Below, piece after piece: positions 41,946-47,968 of a DNA stretch of 47,968 nt (positions are counted from its first letter, which is position 1; each line of letters opens with the position of its first letter). Source of the stretch: JBQTIP01 sp052388025. GTDB lineage: Bacteria > Actinomycetota > UBA4738 > HRBIN12. Location: NCBI GenBank assembly GCA_052388025.1, contig JBQTIP010000159.1, positions 1-47,968 of the forward strand. The letters are read 5' to 3'. The position numbers and the translations under genes are program-made. The notes under the pieces are model-generated. The model saw nothing but the letters and a program-made list of their open reading frames with translations. It searched no databases and was not told the DNA's origin.

Positions 41946-42467
41946 TCACTCCCGGTCGACGGTCAGGCCGGGGATCTCGCGGACGACGACCCGTTTGGCG
42001 GCGACGTCGACCGACACCACGACGTCGCGCAGCGCCGGCACCAAGGTCTCCGCGGCGTCCTCCGCCACCGCGATCCAGACGTCGTTGGCCGGCGTGTGGA
42101 TGATCTCGCAGATCAGGCCGAGCGAGCGTCCGCCCTGCGTCACGACCTCGCAGCCCTCCAGCTGATGGGGCCAGTAGGCGCCTTCGGGCAGCTCGGGTAC
42201 ATCGCCCTCGGACACGAACAGGTACCGCTGCACGAGCTCCCGGGCACGGTCGCGATCCGGGACCTCGCGGAACCTCACCAGGAGCCGGCCGCGATCGGGA
42301 CGCGTGTCCTCGACGGCGAGCGGTCGCCCGTCCTCCAGGTACAGAACGGCCCCGGGCGCGAATCGGTCCTCGACTTCGGAGAGCACAAGGACGGAGACCT
42401 CGCCCCTCACCCCGTGGGCTCGGGTGATCCTCCCGACCGCCACCATCCGGCCGGGCTCGGGGCTCAC
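41946..42467 (-). CDS. rimM: 16S rRNA processing protein RimM
   Basis: RimM binds S19 and helps mature the 30S head. The 173-residue protein has the start VAVGRITRAHGVRGEV, then RYLFVSEGDVPELPEG, YWPHQLEGCEV and the PRC-barrel part with NDVWIAV and VPALRDVVVSVDVAAKRV. It overlaps the KH protein by four bases and is convergent with the cupin gene, 17 bases apart. Confidence 0.93.
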   Translation of the reverse strand: MSPEPGRMVAVGRITRAHGVRGEVSVLVLSEVEDRFAPGAVLYLEDGRPLAVEDTRPDRGRLLVRFREVPDRDRARELVQRYLFVSEGDVPELPEGAYWPHQLEGCEVVTQGGRSLGLICEIIHTPANDVWIAVAEDAAETLVPALRDVVVSVDVAAKRVVVREIPGLTVDRE

Positions 42468-42694
42468 TCCACGATCTCGACGGCCACGGGCACGCCGGCC
42501 CGGGTCCCCGCGGCCTTCACAACCGTCCGGATGGCCCGCGCTGTGCGGCCGCCCTTCCCGATGACCTTTCCCATGTCCTCGGGGTCGACCTTGAGCTGGA
42601 GGAGCACGCCGCGTTCGTCTCGGATCTCGGTCACCTCGACCGCATCCGGGTTCTCGACCAGATTGCGGGCGACGTACTCGAGGAGCTCCTTCAC
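42464..42694 (-). CDS. khpA: KH-domain RNA-binding protein (KhpA/YlqC type)
   Basis: The 76-residue protein is one KH domain with the binding loop VIGKGGRTARAIRTVVKAAG and preceded by ENPDAVEVTE. KhpA proteins bind RNA and in several Gram-positives form a complex with KhpB that affects cell elongation and gene expression. It lies between rpsP and rimM with four-base overlaps on both sides, its standard place. Confidence 0.93.
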   Translation of the reverse strand: MKELLEYVARNLVENPDAVEVTEIRDERGVLLQLKVDPEDMGKVIGKGGRTARAIRTVVKAAGTRAGVPVAVEIVE

Positions 42695-42984
42695 GGGACG
42701 GCCGTGGCCTCCTTCTTCGCGCCCTTGCCGGCGGCGAACTTCTCCCAGATTCCGGCCTTGGTCAGCAGAACCTGCACGGCCTGGCTGGGCTGGGCACCCT
42801 TGCGGAGCCAGTCGAGGGCCTTCTCCTCGTCGATCTCGATGAGCGAGGGGTCCTCGAGCGGGTGGTACTTCCCGATGTTCTCGATGAAGCGCCCGTCGCG
42901 GGAGCTCCGCTGATCGGCCACGACCACACGGTAGAAGGGGCGCTTCTTCGCGCCCATCCGCATCAACCTGATCCTCGTCGACAT
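42691..42984 (-). CDS. rpsP: 30S ribosomal protein S16
   Basis: S16 is needed for 30S assembly. The 97-residue protein shows RIRLMRMGAKKRPFYRVVVA, DGRFIENIGKYHPLEDPS and ALDWLRKGAQPSQAVQVLL. An AAGGA ribosome site lies about nine bases before the ATG. It starts 16 bases after ffh and overlaps the KH gene. Confidence 0.96.
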   Translation of the reverse strand: MSTRIRLMRMGAKKRPFYRVVVADQRSSRDGRFIENIGKYHPLEDPSLIEIDEEKALDWLRKGAQPSQAVQVLLTKAGIWEKFAAGKGAKKEATAVP

Positions 42985-43000
42985 GCGTTCGATCCTTCCG

Positions 43001-44347
43001 TCACGTCATCCCGGGCATCTTCGGCATCCCCGGGATCCGGGGCATGCGCTTTCCGCCCATCACCTGTCGCATCATCTTCCGGGCCTGCTCGAACTCCTTC
43101 AGGAGCCCGTTCACGTCCGCGGTCGTGGTTCCCGACCCTCGGGCGATCCGCAGGCGCCGGCCGCCCCCGATGATAGCGGGGTTACGGCGCTCCTCCGGGG
43201 TCATCGAGCAGATGATGGCCTCGGCCCTCACGAGCTGGCGGTCGTCGACCTGCTCCGCGAGGTCATTCAGCGCGTTCTTCCCGCCCGGGATCCCGGGCAG
43301 CATCGCCAGCAGGTCCTGGATCGGTCCGAGCTTCTTCATCTCACGCATCTGCGTGAGGAAGTCATCGAGCGTGAACTGGGCCTTCAGCATCCGCTCGGCC
43401 GTCTCTCGGGCCACCTCGGCGTCCATCTGCCCCTGGGCCTTGTCGATCAGCGTGAGCACATCCCCCATGCCGAGGATCCGGGAGGCCATGCGGTCGGGGT
43501 GGAACGGCTCCAGATCCGTGGACCTCTCTCCCGTGCCCACGAAGAACACCGGCCGCCCGGTGACCGCCGTGATGGACAGGGCCGCGCCGCCGCGGGCGTC
43601 GCCGTCGAGCTTCGTGAGGACGAACCCTGTGGTGTCCACCTCGCGCATGAACGCCCGCGCCTGGACCACGGCGTCCTGGCCCGTCATGGAGTCGCAGGCC
43701 ATCAGCACGTGGTGCGGCCCGCAGGCTTCCTTCACACGGCTGGCCTCCCTCATCATCTCCTCGTCGACGTGCAGCCGGCCGGCGGTGTCGACGATCACCA
43801 CGTCCAGGCCCTCGCGATCGGCCTGCTTCAGCGCCGCCCTGGCGACCTTCGGGGCCTCCCTGCCGCCAGAGGCGACCGGCACGCCGATCTCGCTTCCCAG
43901 CGTGAAGAGCTGCTCGATCGCGGCCGGGCGCTGGAGATCGGCGGCAACGAGCAGCGGGTGCTTGCCCTTCTCCTTCAGCATCCGGGCGAGCTTGGCGCAG
44001 GCGGTCGTCTTCCCGGAACCCTGAACCCCGGCCATCATGATCACGGCCGGTCGCGCCTGCGGCAGCACGAACGGCGCGTGCTCGCCGCCCATCGTGGCGG
44101 TGAGCTCCTCGCGGACCACCTTCACGATCTGCTGAGCGGGGGTGAGGCTCTTCATCACCTCTTCGGACAGCGAGCGGGCCCGGACGCGCTCGAGGAGGTC
44201 GTCGGCCACCTCGACGGCCACGTCGGACTCGAGCAGCGCGGCGCGCATGTCGCCGAGCGCCGCATCCACCTGCTTGGGGTGGAGCTTGCCCCGGGATCGG
44301 AGCTTCTTGAAGACCGCATCGAGACGGCCGGTCAGCGCGTCGAACAT
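43001..44347 (-). CDS. ffh: Signal recognition particle protein Ffh
   Basis: Ffh binds 4.5S RNA and signal sequences of nascent membrane proteins. The 448-residue protein has the N domain, the G domain with GVQGSGKTTACAKLA, DTAGRLHVDEEMM and TKLDGDARGG, and the methionine-rich M domain ending in RMPRIPGMPKMPGM. It is complete. A TAGGAT element precedes the ATG. A CheY-like gene lies between ffh and its receptor ftsY. Confidence 0.97.
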   Translation of the reverse strand: MFDALTGRLDAVFKKLRSRGKLHPKQVDAALGDMRAALLESDVAVEVADDLLERVRARSLSEEVMKSLTPAQQIVKVVREELTATMGGEHAPFVLPQARPAVIMMAGVQGSGKTTACAKLARMLKEKGKHPLLVAADLQRPAAIEQLFTLGSEIGVPVASGGREAPKVARAALKQADREGLDVVIVDTAGRLHVDEEMMREASRVKEACGPHHVLMACDSMTGQDAVVQARAFMREVDTTGFVLTKLDGDARGGAALSITAVTGRPVFFVGTGERSTDLEPFHPDRMASRILGMGDVLTLIDKAQGQMDAEVARETAERMLKAQFTLDDFLTQMREMKKLGPIQDLLAMLPGIPGGKNALNDLAEQVDDRQLVRAEAIICSMTPEERRNPAIIGGGRRLRIARGSGTTTADVNGLLKEFEQARKMMRQVMGGKRMPRIPGMPKMPGMT

Positions 44348-44354
44348 CCGGCCG

Positions 44355-44360
44355 ATCCTA
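44355..44360 (-). promoter_or_regulatory. Possible -10 element of ffh (leaderless)
   Basis: TAGGAT lies seven bases before the ATG at 44347. Its first three bases are the stop codon of the upstream receiver gene, so the match could partly be chance. Confidence 0.25.
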
Positions 44361-44756
44361 CGGCGTATCGTCGCCGGTGCCGCCGGGCTTGGACTCCATC
44401 ACCTTCTCGACGGTGCGGAGCAGGGCGAGCGGCGAGAACGGCTTCGTGAAGTATTCGTCGGCACCGAGCGAGAGAACGAACTGGCGGCCCTCCTCACCGG
44501 TGGCCGTGACGATGATGACCCGGACGCCGGCGGTGGCCGGGTCGCCCTTCAGCTCCTTCAGGACATCGGCCCCGCTCGTTCCCGGGATGTTCAGGTCGAG
44601 GAAGAGCAGGTCGGGCGGCTGCTCCCGGACCATCGCCAGCGCGGCGGCGCCGTCGGCCGCCTCGCGTATCTCGAACCCCTCGTGCTCGAGGACCATCCGC
44701 ATGGCCTCTCGCATCGTTGGGTGGTCCTCGACGATCAGGATGTCGGCCTTGGCCAT
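44358..44756 (-). CDS. Single-domain CheY-like response regulator
   Basis: This 132-residue protein is one receiver domain without an output domain. The pocket is complete: acidic IVEDHP near 8-13, phosphoacceptor Asp54 in LLFLDLNIPGTSG, Thr84, and Lys105 in YFTKPFSP. A short Gly/Asp tail follows. It has no kinase neighbour and lies between ftsY and ffh, 10 bases before ffh and 1 base after ftsY, so it is co-expressed with the SRP pathway. A role in signalling to that pathway is not established; it could serve an unlinked kinase. Confidence 0.94.
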   Translation of the reverse strand: MAKADILIVEDHPTMREAMRMVLEHEGFEIREAADGAAALAMVREQPPDLLFLDLNIPGTSGADVLKELKGDPATAGVRVIIVTATGEEGRQFVLSLGADEYFTKPFSPLALLRTVEKVMESKPGGTGDDTP

Positions 44757-44757
44757 C

Positions 44758-45741
44758 TCACCCCCGTAGCATCCGCTCGGCGAACGCCTTCGCCTCGAAC
44801 GGCTCCAGGTCCTCGAGCCCCTCGCCCGTCCCGACCAGCTTCACCGGCACCCCCAGCTCCTCCCGGATCGCGAGAACGATGCCGCCCCCGGCCGTCCCGT
44901 CAAGCTTCGTGAGCGCCACGCCGGTCACGCCCACCGCCTCAGTGAACGCCCGGGCCTGCGCGATGCCATTCTGCCCGGTCGTGGCGTCCAGTACGAGCAG
45001 CGTCTCGTCGACCTGCCCTGCGGCCTTCTCCAGCACGCGCTTGACCTTCCGGAGCTCGTCCATGAGTGGAGCGCGCGTGTGAAGCCGCCCGGCCGTGTCC
45101 ACGATCACGACGTCCATGCCCCGCGCACCCGCCGACCGCACGGCGTCGAACGCCACGGCACCCGGGTCGGCCCCGCGCTCCTGCGAGACGAGGTGGGCGC
45201 CGGCCCGCTCCGCCCACACCGAGAGCTGCTCGGACGCGGCCGCGCGGAACGTGTCGCTCCCGGCCACGCACACCTTGCGGCCGCCGGCCGCGAGGAGATG
45301 CGCGAGCTTGCCGATCGTCGTGGTCTTCCCCGTGCCGTTGACGCCGACGACCATGATCACAGCGAGCCTGCCGGCCGGGAGGTCCAGAATCGCGTCGCCC
45401 CCGAGGAGGCTCACGATCTCGTCCGAGACGAGCGACTCGGGATCGGCGTCGGGCGTGAACCGGTCGCGGATCCCCGACACGATGTCCGCGGCTGTGGCCG
45501 GACCCACATCGGCCCGCACCAGCAAATCCTCGAGGCGCGCCCAATCGTCCCGCTCCGGTTCGCGCCCGGCGAGGAGCGTCTTCACGCCGGCGCCGAGCCC
45601 GTCGGCGCGCGGCGCGGCCGCAGTCGCGATATGAGGCGGCCTCGCCGTGCCGCCCCGGCGGCTCCGACGCCTCGCCACAAGGATCCCGCCCACGGCCAGA
45701 ACGACGAGCGCGGCGACGGCCGCGACGAGAAGGGGGTCCAC
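44758..45741 (-). CDS. ftsY: Signal recognition particle receptor FtsY
   Basis: FtsY receives the SRP-ribosome complex at the membrane. The 327-residue protein starts with a hydrophobic membrane anchor (about 4-23, PLLVAAVAALVVLAVGGIL) followed by RRRSRRGG. It lacks the long acidic A domain of E. coli, as known in some actinobacteria. The NG domain is complete with GVNGTGKTTTIGKLAHLLA, DTAGRLHTRAPLMDEL and TKLDGTAGGG. It starts 10 bases after smc ends. Confidence 0.96.
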   Translation of the reverse strand: MDPLLVAAVAALVVLAVGGILVARRRSRRGGTARPPHIATAAAPRADGLGAGVKTLLAGREPERDDWARLEDLLVRADVGPATAADIVSGIRDRFTPDADPESLVSDEIVSLLGGDAILDLPAGRLAVIMVVGVNGTGKTTTIGKLAHLLAAGGRKVCVAGSDTFRAAASEQLSVWAERAGAHLVSQERGADPGAVAFDAVRSAGARGMDVVIVDTAGRLHTRAPLMDELRKVKRVLEKAAGQVDETLLVLDATTGQNGIAQARAFTEAVGVTGVALTKLDGTAGGGIVLAIREELGVPVKLVGTGEGLEDLEPFEAKAFAERMLRG

Positions 45742-45748
45742 GGCCTCC

Positions 45749-45754
45749 AGGCTA
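45749..45754 (-). promoter_or_regulatory. Possible -10 element of ftsY (leaderless)
   Basis: TAGCCT lies seven bases before the GTG at 45741 and overlaps the smc stop. The following GGAGG is only two bases from the GTG, too close for a normal ribosome site, which favours a leaderless start. The same hexamer precedes ispG, trmD and the M23 gene. Confidence 0.3.
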
Positions 45755-47968
45755 GTGGACGGCGTCGGGCTCCGGCACCCGGACCGCGACAGGCTCCGCC
45801 GGCGGCCGGCCGCTCCCGTGCCCGTTCCCGACCGGATGCTCGAGCCGCTGGCAGACGACCTTGGAGGTGCCTTCCTTGCTCATCGAGACGCCGTAGAGCA
45901 TCTCCGCGACCTCCATCGTCCGCTTCTGGTGCGTGACGACGAGCACCTGCGAGTCGGCCGCGAAGCTCCCGATCAGCTTCAGGAACCGGTGAAGATTCAC
46001 GTCGTCGAGCGCGGGCTCGACCTCGTCCATCAGGTAGAACGGACTGGGGCGGGCGCGGAAGATCGCGAACAGGAACGCGAGGGCGGCGAGCGCGCGCTCA
46101 CCTCCCGAGAGGAGCGAGATCCGTTTCACGCGCTTGCGGCCGGGCCGGGCCTCGATCTCGAGGCCGCTCTCGAGCGGATCGGCCGGGTCGGTCAGGACCA
46201 GCTGCCCCTCCCCGCCCGGGAAGAGCTCGCCGAAGAGGCGCTCGTACTCGGCGGCGACATCGCGGAAGGCGGCGTGGAAGCTCTCCGTGATCTCGTCGTC
46301 CACGCGGCGGATGACCTCCAGCAGGTCTCGGCGGGCCTTCCGGACGTCGTCGACCTCGCGGGCGAGGAAATCGTGGCGTTCCTGCAGCGCCTCCAACTCC
46401 CCCGTCGCCAGAAGGTTCACCCGCCCGAGGAGTCCCATGCGTCGGGCCACGAGCTCGGCCCGCTTCTCGAGCCCCGGGGGGTCGTCCTCCTCCGGGAGCG
46501 CCGCCAGGGCCTCGGCCGGATCCCTCCCGTGGCCCTCGCGGATCAATCGCTCGGCGTCGCGGATGCGGCGCTCGAGATCGCCGCGGGCCCTGTCCTCGTC
46601 CTCATACTCGTCGCGGAGCCGCTCGAGCTCGGTGGAGGCCTCCCGCCAGGTCCGGTTGGCTTCCGCCTCGGCCTCAGCAGCCGCTCGCTCGGCGGCAGCC
46701 GCCCCCTCCCGGGAGGTCGAAGCAGTGTCGACCACTTCCTCGGCGGCCACGAGGCGCTGCTCGGCGGCGGCCCGCTCGGACTCCGCGGCTCGGACGGCGT
46801 CCCGCAGCGCGGCCGGGTCCTCGGCCGCGAGCGTCTCGCGATCGGCGCGGAGCCGCTCGAGGCGGGCCTTTAGGGCCGTCCGGTCCCGGCGGAGCGTCTC
46901 AACGGCCACGCGCTCTCCGATCGGCGGCTCGGCGGCTCGCGGTAGCTCGGGCAGCTCGTGCCGGACGGGCTCGGCCGCAGCCAGGCTGTCGCGCCACACG
47001 GCGGCCGCGTCGTCGAGGCCGGCCAGCCGGTGGGCTAGGAACTCCTCCTCCTTCCCCAGCGACGCGAGGTCGGAGGCCAGGCGGCCCAGGCGCTCCGCGT
47101 CGGCCGTGATCTCGGCGTCGGCGCGCTCGATCTCGACGGCCAACGCCGACGTCTGCCGCGCGGCCGTCTCCAGCCGCTCGCGCTTCGGCCGCAGTGCCGC
47201 CTTCGCCGCGGCCAGGTCGTGCTCGATCACGGCAAGCTCGGCCCGGATCTCCCGGCCCCGCGCGTCGGGTTCGCCGACGGTGCGGATCAGGGCCGGCCCG
47301 ATCAGAACGCCCTCGGGGGTCACGAAGGAGGCTTTCGGATGCCGCCCGTGCTTGGCGGCAGCGGCCTCAAGGTCCTCGGCGAGATAGACATCGCGCAGGA
47401 TCGTGGAGACGAGCCCCCGGGCGGCCGGATCGGCGGTCAGGACCGAGAGCAGCGTGCGCTCTCCGGGAAGGACGAACGACGCCGGCCCGCCGCCCGCCAC
47501 GGCGAGGGTGGCACCATCCGCGGCGGAGGCATCGGCCAGAGCGTCGGGCTCCTTCTCGTAGACGACCGCGTCGGCGAGCGACCCTAGCCCGGCCGCCAGC
47601 GCACGTTTCCATCCGTCGTCCGCATCGACGAGATCCCGCAGCAGGCCGATCGCCCGCCCGGGATGGGACTCGAGGAATCGGGAGCCGGGCGTCTCCTCGA
47701 GGTCTCGTCGCCGAGCCTCCAGCAAGTCCCGCCTCGACTCGTGCCGGCGGACCGCCTCTTCCAGCTCGGCCACCCCGTCGACGAGGCCGCGGCGCTCCCG
47801 CTCCAGCTCCGTCTTGCGCTCCGAAAGGGGCGACGTCTCCGCGTCCAGCCGCTCGATATCCGCCTCCAGACCGTCCCGCTCGGCTCGGGCGGTAAGGAGG
47901 CGCTCGCGAACGCCGGCGAGGCTCTCCTCGAGTCTCGACCGCTCTCGTTCGTGGGCGGAGAGCGAGCG
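45752..47968 (-). CDS. smc: Chromosome segregation protein SMC, 3' part
   Basis: SMC is the ATPase core of condensin. The frame is open to the window edge, so the N-terminal head and first coiled coil are missing; 738 residues are seen. The order is coiled coil, hinge domain (ESHPGRAIGLLRDLVDADDG through VGEPDARGREIRAEL), second long coiled coil rich in Glu/Arg/Ala, then the C-terminal head with signature SLLSGGERALAALAFLFAI and Walker B FYLMDEVEPALDD, followed by VVTHQKRTMEVAEMLYGVSM. The part shown is intact. smc-ftsY-ffh order is standard. Confidence 0.97.
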   Translation of the reverse strand, partial: RSLSAHERERSRLEESLAGVRERLLTARAERDGLEADIERLDAETSPLSERKTELERERRGLVDGVAELEEAVRRHESRRDLLEARRRDLEETPGSRFLESHPGRAIGLLRDLVDADDGWKRALAAGLGSLADAVVYEKEPDALADASAADGATLAVAGGGPASFVLPGERTLLSVLTADPAARGLVSTILRDVYLAEDLEAAAAKHGRHPKASFVTPEGVLIGPALIRTVGEPDARGREIRAELAVIEHDLAAAKAALRPKRERLETAARQTSALAVEIERADAEITADAERLGRLASDLASLGKEEEFLAHRLAGLDDAAAVWRDSLAAAEPVRHELPELPRAAEPPIGERVAVETLRRDRTALKARLERLRADRETLAAEDPAALRDAVRAAESERAAAEQRLVAAEEVVDTASTSREGAAAAERAAAEAEAEANRTWREASTELERLRDEYEDEDRARGDLERRIRDAERLIREGHGRDPAEALAALPEEDDPPGLEKRAELVARRMGLLGRVNLLATGELEALQERHDFLAREVDDVRKARRDLLEVIRRVDDEITESFHAAFRDVAAEYERLFGELFPGGEGQLVLTDPADPLESGLEIEARPGRKRVKRISLLSGGERALAALAFLFAIFRARPSPFYLMDEVEPALDDVNLHRFLKLIGSFAADSQVLVVTHQKRTMEVAEMLYGVSMSKEGTSKVVCQRLEHPVGNGHGSGRPPAEPVAVRVPEPDAVH

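Overview
The window is about 48 kb of very GC-rich DNA (roughly two thirds to 70% G+C by eye). It carries a dense block of conserved housekeeping genes, almost all on the minus strand. The gene order (smc, ftsY, ffh, rpsP, KH protein, rimM, trmD, rplS, lepB, rnhB, DUF2469, yraN, comM, dprA, xerC, whiG-type sigma factor, M23 peptidase, rpsB, tsf, pyrH, frr, cdsA, dxr, rseP, ispG, proS, rimP, nusA, ylxR, infB, DUF503, rbfA, nrnA, truB) is the arrangement typical of Actinomycetota. DUF2469, a family known mainly from that phylum, supports the assignment. Several proteins differ from textbook actinobacterial versions (short EF-Ts, acidic extension on CdsA, lysine-rich tail on the sigma factor). 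I infer an uncultured or deep-branching actinobacterial lineage, but I cannot name a genus.

Layout. 144-3612 (+): a MoxR AAA ATPase / DUF58 / DUF4129 membrane operon, convergent with the translation cluster. 3637-10223 (-): rimP-nusA-ylxR-infB-DUF503-rbfA-nrnA-truB, many joined by 4-8 base overlaps, preceded by a hairpin leader that looks like an attenuator. 10381-14714: proS with a small conserved ORF, a secreted propeller-like protein, and a lone glutamine amidotransferase on the plus strand. 14711-18055 (-): a 1,114-residue zinc-ribbon / class III cyclase / AAA / TPR protein. 18081-25754 (-): the isoprenoid and envelope genes ispG, dxr, rseP and cdsA, interrupted by a two-component system and a YjbQ protein. 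25751-28691 (-): frr, pyrH, tsf, rpsB. 28729-31725 (-): an envelope set (membrane protein, anchored PQQ-type propeller, M23 peptidase). 31746-33706 (-): whiG-type sigma factor and xerC. 33791-35146 (+): a metallo-beta-lactamase/double-rhodanese protein. 35153-41345 (-): dprA, comM, yraN, DUF2469, rnhB, lepB, rplS, trmD. 41414-41928 (+): a cupin gene with its own promoter. 41946-47968 (-): rimM, KH protein, rpsP, ffh, a CheY-like receiver, ftsY, and smc running off the end.

Most of the window serves protein synthesis (initiation, elongation, recycling, ribosome maturation, tRNA modification), protein export (Ffh, FtsY, LepB), MEP-pathway isoprenoid synthesis, phospholipid precursor synthesis, and DNA uptake and chromosome handling. 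I found no mobile element, CRISPR array, tRNA or rRNA, and no gene-free stretch longer than about 300 bases.

No clearly new multi-gene system stands out. The most interesting signals are regulatory. A perfect CRP-type site lies 41.5 bases upstream of the inferred start of M23 peptidase transcription. A TAnnnT -10 element repeatedly sits exactly where it would make the mRNA leaderless (moxR, proS, the small ORF after proS, the response regulator, dxr, trmD, ffh, ftsY). The nusA operon leader resembles an attenuator. Also worth a second look are a CheY-like receiver between ffh and ftsY and highly charged low-complexity tails on the sigma factor, CdsA and ribosomal protein S2.
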